Assembly: GCA_963731665.1 (NCBI GenBank)
Contig: CAVSWP010000013.1
Span: 62,001-126,000 of the forward strand
Length of the DNA: 64,000 bases
Reading direction: 5' to 3'
Origin: Chersky-840 sp035604715
Lineage (GTDB): Bacteria > Actinomycetota > Acidimicrobiia > Acidimicrobiales > UBA8190
A model generated the notes under the pieces. It was not told the origin of the DNA. It saw only the letters and a program-made list of their open reading frames with translations, and did not search any database. Positions 57,011-64,000 of this stretch are shown here, piece by piece. Each line of letters opens with the position of its first letter. Position 1 is the first letter of the stretch. The position numbers were made by a program, and so were the translations under genes.

Positions 57011-58195
57011 ATGAGTGACGTGGCGGTGACCGGCGGGCCCGCCCGATCGGTCCGGGACGACCCGGTCCCGGTGCTGCCCGACTACGGCGGGGCATGCCTG
57101 ACTTCGGTGGTGCCCGCCTTGTTCTCGACGTTGGCGGGGGACCCGGCCCTGCCGGCGTGGGTCCCGGTCCCCGTCCCCGGCGCCCGCCAGGTCGTGCTGC
57201 TCGTCCTCGACGGGCTGGGATGGGAACAGCTCCAGGCCTCCCAGGCGTGGGCGCCGACCCTGGCGACGGCGTCGGGTGGCCCCATCACCTCGGTCGTGCC
57301 CACCACCACGGCCACCGCTCTCACATCGCTCACCACCGGCGTGCCGCCGGCGGTCCACGGCATCGTGGGCTACCGGCTGCGGGTCGACGTCGACGAGCCC
57401 GGCGCCGAAGGTCCCGGCGAGGTGCTCAACGTCCTGCGCTGGAGGTCGGCCCGGGGCGACATGCGGCGCCGGCTCCCGGCTCCGCACTTCCAGCCGGTGC
57501 TGCCCTTCGGGGGGCGTTCGGTGCCGGCCGTGACGCGCTCGGAGTTCGCCTCCACCGGGTTCACGGCCGCACACCTGACCGGAGTGCGCCTCTCGGGGTG
57601 GTCCGTCCCTTCGACGCTGGTGGTCGGTGTGCGGCGACTGCTCCTCGAACGGGAGCCTTTCGTCTACGCCTACTACGACGGGCTGGACAAGGTCGCCCAC
57701 GAGTACGGCCTCGGTGACCACTACCACCAGGAGCTCGCCATGGTGGACCGGTTGGTGGGGGACCTCGTCGAGGTGCTCCCGCCGGGGGCGGTGCTCGTGG
57801 TGACGTCGGACCACGGGCAGGTCGAGGTGGGCAATGCCACCCGCCTGCCCGCCCCCGGGCTGTTCGACATGGTCGAGCTGTTCTCGGGCGAGGGTCGATT
57901 CCGGTGGTTGCATGTGCGGCCGGGGTCGATCGACGAGGCCGTGGCGGCGGCGGACGAGGCGCACGGCACCGAGGCCTGGGTTCTCACGCGCCAGCAGATG
58001 GTGGACGACGGATGGTTCGGCGGACCGTTGGCGGCGGGGGTGGACCGGCGACTCGGTGACGTGGCGCTCGTGGCCCATGCGCCGGTGGCCTTCCTCGACC
58101 CCGCCGACACCGGCGAGACGCGTCTGATGGGCCGGCACGGGTCCCTCACCTCGGCCGAGATGGCCGTCCCGTTGGTGGCTCTGGCCCCGCACTGA
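57011..58195 (+). CDS. Alkaline-phosphatase-superfamily protein (nucleotide pyrophosphatase/phosphodiesterase type)
   Basis: 394 residues. Metal and nucleophile motifs of the superfamily: VVLLVLDGLGWEQL (first aspartate), SVVPTTTATALTSLTTG (threonine nucleophile), YAYYDGLDKVAHEYG (Asp/His), TSDHGQVEV (Asp-His) and a late RHGSLTSAEM histidine. No signal peptide, so it is cytoplasmic. Substrate unknown: phosphodiesters, nucleotide pyrophosphates or phosphonates are all possible. Confidence 0.82.
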   Translation: MSDVAVTGGPARSVRDDPVPVLPDYGGACLTSVVPALFSTLAGDPALPAWVPVPVPGARQVVLLVLDGLGWEQLQASQAWAPTLATASGGPITSVVPTTTATALTSLTTGVPPAVHGIVGYRLRVDVDEPGAEGPGEVLNVLRWRSARGDMRRRLPAPHFQPVLPFGGRSVPAVTRSEFASTGFTAAHLTGVRLSGWSVPSTLVVGVRRLLLEREPFVYAYYDGLDKVAHEYGLGDHYHQELAMVDRLVGDLVEVLPPGAVLVVTSDHGQVEVGNATRLPAPGLFDMVELFSGEGRFRWLHVRPGSIDEAVAAADEAHGTEAWVLTRQQMVDDGWFGGPLAAGVDRRLGDVALVAHAPVAFLDPADTGETRLMGRHGSLTSAEMAVPLVALAPH

Positions 58196-58240
58196 CCCCG
58201 ACGGTCCCCGATGACCGCCGGTCGGGAAGTTGGCGGCCGT

Positions 58241-58246
58241 TAGCCT
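58241..58246 (+). promoter_or_regulatory. -10 element upstream of bpa
   Basis: TAGCCT lies 39 bases before ATG 58286; unlike the leaderless cases a strong GGGAGGA ribosome binding site precedes the ATG by eight bases. Confidence 0.35.
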
Positions 58247-58285
58247 GCGCTTGGCGGGCGACCACCCGTTTGGGAGGATCAGTCC

Positions 58286-58849
58286 ATGGACAACGAACCT
58301 GAGCAGACTCCCGGGGCCGACTCCGGGGAGACGGTGCTCCTGCAACCGGGCGAGCGCCCCACGGTGCTCGTCGGGCCCGGTGCCACGCCCGGTCCGGTCG
58401 GTGACCGCAGCGCCGAGGACCGGGCCGAGGCCGACGTCACGGAGTCGGTCGAGCAACCGGCGAAGGTCATGCGGATCGGGTCGATGGTCAAGCAGCTCCT
58501 CGACGAGGTCCGGGCGGCCAGCTTGGATGAGGCCAGCAGAACCCGATTGCGCGAGATCTACGAGCAGTCCATCAGGGAATTGGCCGGGGCACTGAGCCCC
58601 GATCTGGCGGCTGAGCTCGACCGCATGGCGCTGCCCTTCGACGAGACGGTTCCCTCCGAGGGCGAGTTGCGCGTGGCCCAGGCGCAGCTGGTGGGTTGGC
58701 TCGAGGGGCTGTTCCACGGTATCCAGGCCACTCTTCTGGCCCAGCAGATGGCGGCCCGGTCCCAGCTCGAGGAGATGCGCCAGCGGGGCCTGCCGCCGGG
58801 GACCGGGAGCCAGGACGGCGTCGGTCCTCGGCCCGGCGCCTATCTCTAG
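58286..58849 (+). CDS. bpa: Bacterial proteasome activator (Bpa / PafE family)
   Basis: 187-residue ATP-independent activator of the 20S proteasome. The disordered acidic N-terminus is followed by the helical ring-forming core (MRIGSMVKQLLDEVRAASLDEASRTRLREIYEQS, read in two halves; then LAQAQLVGWLEGLFHGIQA-like) and ends in GAYL, close to the GQYL tail that docks on the proteasome. It implies that prcA/prcB, and probably Pup conjugation, exist elsewhere in this genome. Strong ribosome binding site. Confidence 0.88.
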   Translation: MDNEPEQTPGADSGETVLLQPGERPTVLVGPGATPGPVGDRSAEDRAEADVTESVEQPAKVMRIGSMVKQLLDEVRAASLDEASRTRLREIYEQSIRELAGALSPDLAAELDRMALPFDETVPSEGELRVAQAQLVGWLEGLFHGIQATLLAQQMAARSQLEEMRQRGLPPGTGSQDGVGPRPGAYL

Positions 58850-58983
58850 AGGCTGCTATCGTCGAATGACAAGGCTGTGATTTCTCCACAGGCCTGTGGA
58901 GTGTCCTGTGGAACCAGCCGACGGTGGTGCGGACCAGGGCGCCCACACAGTCGGATTCGAGGCCACCGAGGAGGACGGGGCCG
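58850..58983 (+). promoter_or_regulatory. dnaE upstream region with TCCACA palindrome
   Basis: A possible -10, TATCGT (58857-58862), is followed by the perfect 18-base palindrome CTCCACAGGCCTGTGGAG (58884-58901) and a further TGTGGA at 58908. Three TCCACA half-sites thus lie within about 30 bases; they resemble the 3' half of DnaA boxes (TTNTCCACA). Regulation of dnaE through them is a guess. GAGGAGGA provides the dnaE ribosome binding site. Confidence 0.45.
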
Positions 58984-61900
58984 ATGGCCGCCACGAGGTC
59001 GTTCACCCATCTGCACACCCACACCGAGTACTCGATGCTCGACGGCGCCTCCCGGCTCGACGATCTCGTCGCGGCGGCGGTGGCCGACGGGCAGAGCGCC
59101 CTGGGGATCACCGACCACGGCAACATGTACGGGGTGCTCGACTTCTACGCGGCGTGCCGCAACGCGGGCATCAACCCCGTCATCGGCACCGAGGCCTACA
59201 TGGCGGGGGAGTCCCGCCACGAGCGCCCGGTGCGACGGGGCAAGGTCGATGACACCGGCGGGGACGTCGAGGGGGGCGAGAAGCTCTACTACCACCTGAC
59301 GCTGCTGGCGGAGACGACGGCGGGCTACCGCAACCTCCTCAAGCTGTCGTCGGCCGCCTACCTCGAGGGCTACTACTACAAGCCCCGGGTCGACTGGGAA
59401 CTCCTCGAACGCCATCACGAAGGCATCATGGCCACCACCGGATGCCTGGGTGGCGTGGTACTCCAGGCTCTGCTGGCCGACGACGAAGAACGTGCCCTCA
59501 AGCTGGCGGGGCGTCTGCAGGACGTTTTCGGACGCGACAACCTGTTCGTGGAGCTCCAGGACCACGGCCTGCCTCAGCAGACGAGGACCAACCCGGCACT
59601 GGTCCGCATCGCCCGACGACTCGGTGCCCCCCTGCTGGCCACCAACGACAGCCACTACACGCAGCGCGAGGACTCGGTCGCCCACGACGCCTTGTTGTGT
59701 GTGCAGACCGGCGCCCTGATCGACGACCCCAAGCGCTTCAAGTTCGAGGGCGAGGAGCACTACCTCAAGTCGGCGGCGGAGATGCGCGCCCTGTTCGCCG
59801 AGCTGCCCGAGGCGTGCGACAACACGCTCCTCGTGGCTGAGAGAGCCAACGTCGAGATCGAGTTCGGCGTGAACGCCCTTCCGGAGTTCCCCGTGCCGGC
59901 GGAATTCACGGGCGACAGCTACGAGGCACGCGCCGACGCCTATCTGCGTGACCTGACCCTGACGCGGGCGGCCACACGGTACGGGTCGCCGCTGCCTACG
60001 CCGGTGAGCGAGCGCCTCGACTACGAGCTCGGCGTCATCGCCCACATGGGGTTCTCGGCCTACTTCCTGGTGGTCTGGGACCTGATCCGCCATGCCCGCG
60101 ACAGCGGGATCCGGGTGGGGCCCGGGCGCGGCTCGGCGGCAGGGTGTTGCGTCGCCTACTGCCTGGGGATCGTCGACCTCGACCCCATTCGCTACGACCT
60201 GCTCTTCGAGCGGTTCCTGAACCCCGGGCGCAAGCAGATGCCCGACATCGACATGGACTTCGACGAGCGGTACCGGGGGGAGATGATCCGCTACGCCACC
60301 GAGCGTTACGGCGCCGACCGGGTGGCACAGATCGTGACGTTCTCGACCATCAAGGCCCGGGCGGCGGTGCGCGACGCCGCTCGGGTCCTCGGATACCCGT
60401 ATCTGGTGGGGGACCGGATCGCCAAGGCGATGCCCCCGCTCATCATGGGCCGGGACACCCCGTTGCGGGCCTGCCTCGACCGCATCGAGGGCTTCGACGA
60501 CGGCTACGCCACCGCCCAGGGGCTGCGCGACATGTATGCCACCGACGAGGAGGCCCGCCGCGTCATCGACGTGGCCAAGGGCCTCGAGGGGTTGCGGCGA
60601 CAGGACGGCATCCACGCCGCGGCCGTGGTCATCACGAAGGAGCCCCTCACCGAGTACCTCCCCGTCCAGCGCAAACCCGAGAGCGGTCACGATCCGGCCG
60701 ACGCACCCATCGTGACCCAGTACGAGATGCACGGGGTCGAAGAGCTCGGGTTGCTCAAGATGGACTTCCTCGGCCTGCGCAACCTCTCGGTCATCGAGCG
60801 GGCCCTGGACCTGGTGGCCAAGACCGAGGTGCAGCGCCCTGACATCGACGCCATCGCCCTCGACGACCCGGCCACCTTCGCCATGCTCCAGCGGGGGGAC
60901 TCCATCGGCGTCTTCCAGCTCGAAGGCGGGCCCATGCGGTCGCTCATGCGGTCGCTGGCGCCCACGTGCTTCGACGACGTGGCCGCGTTGGTGGCGCTGT
61001 ACCGCCCGGGGCCGATGGCCCACAACATGCACCGGGACTATGCGGACCGCAAGAACGGCCGTCAGGCGGTGAGCTACCCCCACCCCGACCTCGAGCCCAT
61101 CCTGGGAGAGACCTACGGGCTCATGATCTACCAGGAGTCGGTGATGCGGGTGGCGCAGCGCTTCGCCGGGTACAGCCTCGAGGAGGCCGACAACCTTCGC
61201 AAGGCGTGCGGGAAGAAGGACCGGGCACTCATCCAGGCCGAGCGCGAGAAGTTCGTGGCGGGTTGCGTCACCCAGGGCTTCGAGAAGTCGCTCGGGACCA
61301 AGCTGTTCGACATCATCGAGCCGTTCGCCGACTATGCCTTCAACAAGTCGCACTCCTACGGCTACGGGTTGGTGGCCTACCAGACGGCGTGGCTCAAGGC
61401 GCACTTCCCGGTGGAGTACTTCGCCGCCCTGCTGACGTCGGTCAAAGACGACAAGGACAAGACGGCGGTGTACCTCGGCGAGTGCCGCACCCTCGGCATC
61501 GAGGTGCTCGTCCCCGACGTCAACCGCTCGGCCGGGGAATTCACCCCGCTCATGGGTGAGGACGGCACGCGGCGCATCGTGTTCGGACTGGCGGCGGTGC
61601 GCAACGTGGGGGAGAGCCTCGTGGACCGGATCGTGGCCGAGCGCGAGGCGAACGGCGCCTTCGTCGACCTCTACGACTTCTGCCAGCGCGTCGACCCGGT
61701 GGTGCTCAACAAGAGGACCATGGAGTCGCTCATCAAGTCGGGGGCCTTCGACTCGCTCGGGTGCCCCCGCCAAGGCTTGTGCCTGGTGTTCGAGGAGATC
61801 GTCGACCGGACGCTCGAGCGTCGACGCGAGGAGCAGGCGGGGATCTCGACCCTGTTCTCGACGCTCGAAGGCTTCGGGGACCCGGACAACGGGGCGGGCC

Positions 61901-62589
61901 CGGTGGGCTACGGCGATCCCCGGGTCCCGGTGCCCGACACCGAGTTCGCCAAGACCCAACGCCTCGCCTTCGAGAAGGAGATGCTCGGGCTGTACGTGAG
62001 CGACCACCCCCTTCGGGGCTTCGAGGCGGCGGTGGCCCGGCTGACCGACTGCTCGATCGCCGAGCTCAAGGAGATCGACGACGTCGTCTCCGACGGCGCG
62101 GGACGAGACGGCCAGGTCCGGATCGTGGGAGGGGTGGTCACCGGGCTCGCCCGGCGCTACACCAAGCGAGGGGAGCTGATGGCCACCTTCGTCCTCGAGG
62201 ACCTCCGGGCCTCGATCGAGGTCTTCGTGTTCCCCAAGGTCATGCAGGAGATCGGGGCCCTGCTCGCCGATGACGCCGTGTTCGTGGTGCGAGGCCGGGT
62301 CGACACCCGAGACGACCAGGTCAAGCTGGTCTGCATGGAGGCGCACCGTCCCACCCTGGCGGCCGACGGCGTCGGGGAGCTCCGGGTCGAGCTCCCGATC
62401 GGGGCCCTCACCGACCCGGTGGTCGACCGGCTCAAGCAGCTGCTCTCGGAGCACCCCGGAGACGAACCGGTGTACCTCCACGTGGGCCAGTCGGTGCTTC
62501 GCCTACCCGCCGAGTTCAACGTCGACAGCCGCCGGGGGCTCCTCGGCGAGCTGCGGATGCTGCTCGGGCCCAGTGTGATCGTGGCCTGA
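58984..62589 (+). CDS. dnaE: DNA polymerase III alpha subunit, replicative
   Basis: 1201-residue C-family replicative polymerase. The N-terminal PHP domain keeps its metal ligands (FTHLHTHTEYSMLDG at 7-21, GITDHGN), so it may proofread as mycobacterial DnaE1 does. The catalytic aspartates are in PDIDMDFDE near 420; KNRPGP-like FRPGPM equivalent is LYRPGPMAHNMH. The beta-binding and OB-fold region (VRIVGGVVTGLARRYTKRGELMATFVLED read in parts) is near 1040. This is the essential polymerase, not the SOS-type DnaE2. ATG 58984 with a strong ribosome binding site. Confidence 0.96.
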   Translation: MAATRSFTHLHTHTEYSMLDGASRLDDLVAAAVADGQSALGITDHGNMYGVLDFYAACRNAGINPVIGTEAYMAGESRHERPVRRGKVDDTGGDVEGGEKLYYHLTLLAETTAGYRNLLKLSSAAYLEGYYYKPRVDWELLERHHEGIMATTGCLGGVVLQALLADDEERALKLAGRLQDVFGRDNLFVELQDHGLPQQTRTNPALVRIARRLGAPLLATNDSHYTQREDSVAHDALLCVQTGALIDDPKRFKFEGEEHYLKSAAEMRALFAELPEACDNTLLVAERANVEIEFGVNALPEFPVPAEFTGDSYEARADAYLRDLTLTRAATRYGSPLPTPVSERLDYELGVIAHMGFSAYFLVVWDLIRHARDSGIRVGPGRGSAAGCCVAYCLGIVDLDPIRYDLLFERFLNPGRKQMPDIDMDFDERYRGEMIRYATERYGADRVAQIVTFSTIKARAAVRDAARVLGYPYLVGDRIAKAMPPLIMGRDTPLRACLDRIEGFDDGYATAQGLRDMYATDEEARRVIDVAKGLEGLRRQDGIHAAAVVITKEPLTEYLPVQRKPESGHDPADAPIVTQYEMHGVEELGLLKMDFLGLRNLSVIERALDLVAKTEVQRPDIDAIALDDPATFAMLQRGDSIGVFQLEGGPMRSLMRSLAPTCFDDVAALVALYRPGPMAHNMHRDYADRKNGRQAVSYPHPDLEPILGETYGLMIYQESVMRVAQRFAGYSLEEADNLRKACGKKDRALIQAEREKFVAGCVTQGFEKSLGTKLFDIIEPFADYAFNKSHSYGYGLVAYQTAWLKAHFPVEYFAALLTSVKDDKDKTAVYLGECRTLGIEVLVPDVNRSAGEFTPLMGEDGTRRIVFGLAAVRNVGESLVDRIVAEREANGAFVDLYDFCQRVDPVVLNKRTMESLIKSGAFDSLGCPRQGLCLVFEEIVDRTLERRREEQAGISTLFSTLEGFGDPDNGAGPVGYGDPRVPVPDTEFAKTQRLAFEKEMLGLYVSDHPLRGFEAAVARLTDCSIAELKEIDDVVSDGAGRDGQVRIVGGVVTGLARRYTKRGELMATFVLEDLRASIEVFVFPKVMQEIGALLADDAVFVVRGRVDTRDDQVKLVCMEAHRPTLAADGVGELRVELPIGALTDPVVDRLKQLLSEHPGDEPVYLHVGQSVLRLPAEFNVDSRRGLLGELRMLLGPSVIVA

Positions 62590-62669
62590 CCGGCGTTCTG
62601 ACAGGGGCCGCCACCTGCGACCACGGGCGCCGAGGGGGTCTCGAGTGGGCCAGGGGTCCCCGCGTCCCG

Positions 62670-62675
62670 TATCCT
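62670..62675 (+). promoter_or_regulatory. Possible -10 upstream of the conserved unknown gene
   Basis: TATCCT in the 182-base gap after dnaE; no start codon follows at leaderless distance, so a leader of about 90 bases would result. No clear -35. Confidence 0.3.
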
Positions 62676-62771
62676 GGTGGGTACCCCCCGAGTCGATGTG
62701 GACATTGGCCACGCCACCGCCCGCGCCGTCGCTGGGGTTGTCGGAGCAGCTGGACGAGCACGGAGCAGGCC

Positions 62772-63464
62772 ATGCCGTTTGAGGTCGGAACCAAGGACTG
62801 CACAGCACTGAGCGACGCCGAGCTGGCCGAGATGGCCGATCTGTGCGTCGATCGGGCACCGGGATTCGACATCGGCTTCCTCTCCAAGCAGTGCGAGGAG
62901 TGGGTCCTGGTCAGCCTGGTGCGCGAGGGCAACAAGCTGCGCGGGTATTCGTTCTCCACGCTGGAGCGCATCGGTGGGACGCCGTCGCTGCTCGTCGGCG
63001 TGGCCACCGTCGACCGCACCGCCAAGGCCGAACAGGCGATGCGACTCCTCCTCGGTGACCAGTACCGCCGGGCGCTGCTCGCCTTTCCCGACGAGGACGT
63101 CCTCGTGGGGACCCGTCTGGCGTCGTGCGAGGGATACCTCTCCTTCTCGGGCCTGGCCGACGTCGTGCCCCGCCCGGGCCACAAGGCCTCGGGGGAGGAG
63201 CGGGCGTGGGGCCGGCGCCTGGCCAAGCGCTTCGGCGCCGAGGGTCGGATCGACGACCGCACCTTCATCCTGGCCGGCGACGGCTCGACCGCGGGGGCGC
63301 TCGACTTGGGCGGTCCCAAGGTGCGGGTCCCCGCCGACGAGGTGCTCGCGCTGTTCGCCGGTCTGAACCTCAAGCGCGACGACCGCCTGGTCGCCTTCGG
63401 GTGGGCCATGGCCGAGGACCTGGCGTCGGGTCGCCTGGCGGCGGGCAAGACCAACCGCAGCTGA
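62772..63464 (+). CDS. Conserved hypothetical protein
   Basis: 230 residues, not recognised. Mixed alpha/beta composition without signal peptide or membrane helix. The first 110 residues (LSDAELAEMADLCVDRAPGFDIGFL, WVLVSLVREGNKLRGYSFSTLERIGGTPSLLVGVA) have the feel of a GNAT-like N-terminal half but lack a clear acetyl-CoA loop. The C-terminal half contains GRRLAKRFGAEGRIDDRTFILAGDG. GGAG lies eight bases upstream of ATG 62772. Codon use matches the neighbours, so it is a real resident gene. Confidence 0.7.
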   Translation: MPFEVGTKDCTALSDAELAEMADLCVDRAPGFDIGFLSKQCEEWVLVSLVREGNKLRGYSFSTLERIGGTPSLLVGVATVDRTAKAEQAMRLLLGDQYRRALLAFPDEDVLVGTRLASCEGYLSFSGLADVVPRPGHKASGEERAWGRRLAKRFGAEGRIDDRTFILAGDGSTAGALDLGGPKVRVPADEVLALFAGLNLKRDDRLVAFGWAMAEDLASGRLAAGKTNRS

Positions 63465-63496
63465 CGGGCCGTCGGCGCGCCCACCGGGCGCCGTCG

Positions 63497-64000
63497 TCAG
63501 GGTCGGGGGAGCAGGGCAGCCACGATTTTGTAGCAGTGCCCGTCGCGGGGTCGACTCAGGACCACCACCACGAAGTGGGGACGGAACCCCAGGGCGCCGG
63601 CGAGGTCCTTGCCCATCAGGCGGTCGCGGCGCGCCGCCCCCAACGCCCCAACGGCCCGGCGGTCCTCCACCGGGAGCCAATTGTCGCTGCGGGGCCAACC
63701 GAAGCGGGCCCACACGGTGTCGCCGTCGTCGTCGCGGCGACGGAAGATCACCGGCCCCCGGCTCGGGACCACGATGGCCACCGATGGTCGCATGCCTCGG
63801 AACTCCCAGTACGGTGCCGACGACCCCGGGAAGCCGAGTAGGTGCTTTTGGGGGGGGATCACGACGGCGCGCAACACCGCACGCGCCCGGCGCCCCTTCA
63901 GGGTGCCAAGCGCACGGGGGACCTCGCGCACCGTGACCGCCTCCGGCTGGGCCAGGTCGTCGGGCTCGGGCTCGTCGGCCCATACGGCGTCCACGACGTC
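63497..64000 (-). CDS. Hypothetical protein (3' part)
   Basis: C-terminal 167 codons of a minus-strand gene open to the window edge; the true start may lie beyond it (GTG at 63994 is the first visible candidate). Not recognised. It has a stretch of basic/hydrophobic beta-like segments (RPSVAIVVPSRGPVIFRRRDDDGDTVWARFGWPR) and ends in a valine-rich segment (HFVVVVLSRPRDGHCYKIVAALLPRP). It converges on the previous gene, with 32 bases between. Confidence 0.55.
   Translation of the reverse strand, partial: DVVDAVWADEPEPDDLAQPEAVTVREVPRALGTLKGRRARAVLRAVVIPPQKHLLGFPGSSAPYWEFRGMRPSVAIVVPSRGPVIFRRRDDDGDTVWARFGWPRSDNWLPVEDRRAVGALGAARRDRLMGKDLAGALGFRPHFVVVVLSRPRDGHCYKIVAALLPRP

Noticed and set aside
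58846..62481. Very long open frame antisense to dnaE (about 1200 codons)
   Set aside because: Composition is His/Val/Gly/Asp-rich with no motifs, as expected from the complement of GC-rich coding DNA; the sense strand is a complete DnaE.
58984..62589. dnaE as the SOS-inducible DnaE2
   Set aside because: Full-length 1201 residues with intact PHP metal ligands, no LexA box upstream and no imuA/imuB neighbours.
1..64000. tRNA or rRNA genes
   Set aside because: I looked for T-loop (GGTTCGAATCC-like) and acceptor patterns on both strands and saw none with a matching cloverleaf.
1..64000. CRISPR arrays, insertion sequences, prophage or integrase genes
   Set aside because: No spaced repeats, transposase or integrase motifs; gene order is that of a core chromosome.

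Overview
The window is chromosomal DNA of very high GC content (roughly 70% by eye), densely packed with housekeeping genes, almost all on the + strand. Several traits point to an actinobacterium, and I infer class Acidimicrobiia or a close relative: SepF, DivIVA and YggT without FtsA; a DUF3040 gene between dinB and mraZ; a divergent lexA / LysM pair next to nrdR; a bacterial proteasome activator (Bpa); a type-2 isoleucyl-tRNA synthetase; and very frequent GTG and TTG starts. At least fourteen genes have a TANNNT -10 hexamer only 5 to 10 bases before the start codon, the mark of leaderless mRNAs.

Layout. 1-10.4 kb: end of rpsO, pnp, an M16 protease, dapB, two tandem TetR regulators with a coupled diiron protein, dapA and RNase J. 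10.4-14.5 kb: ftsK, whose reading frame is broken twice, and a DD-carboxypeptidase-like protein. 14.6-23.1 kb: thrB, miaB, miaA, dapF, hflX, dapC, dapD, dapE. 23.1-27.2 kb: an SOS block (lexA, divergent LysM protein, nrdR, LmbE-like deacetylase, dinB). 27.3-30.3 kb: DUF3040, ROK sugar kinase, small unknown gene, HNH endonuclease, lipoate-ligase-like protein. 30.5-49.2 kb: the division and cell wall (dcw) cluster mraZ-rsmH-ftsL-ftsI-murE-mraY-murD-ftsW-murG-murC-murB-ftsQ-ftsZ-pgeF-yggS-sepF-yggT-divIVA. 49.2-58.8 kb: ileS (minus), a Lys-rich DksA/TraR protein, lspA, rluD, a sigma factor (minus), a histidine phosphatase, an Rrf2 regulator (minus), an alkaline-phosphatase-fold protein and bpa. 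58.9-64 kb: dnaE, a conserved unknown gene, and the 3' part of a minus-strand unknown gene.

How it fits together. dapA, dapB, dapC, dapD, dapE and dapF supply meso-diaminopimelate by the succinylase route; murE adds it to the peptidoglycan precursor, and the dcw enzymes carry the precursor on to the septum built by FtsZ, SepF, FtsQ, FtsL, FtsW and FtsI. murF is missing from its usual place between murE and mraY. LexA boxes lie in both promoters of the lexA / LysM divergon, linking DNA damage to a probable division inhibitor.

Most notable observations: a perfect 15-bp hairpin at the murB / ftsQ junction that would hide the ftsQ ribosome binding site and start codon; four LexA boxes placed on two promoters; MraZ boxes on the mraZ promoter; frame breaks in ftsK (two) and probably ftsI (one), all in the same direction; a TetR operator in front of a regulator coupled to a diiron protein; and a DksA-type zinc finger with a histone-like lysine heptad tail. 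No tRNA, rRNA, CRISPR, insertion sequence or prophage was seen.
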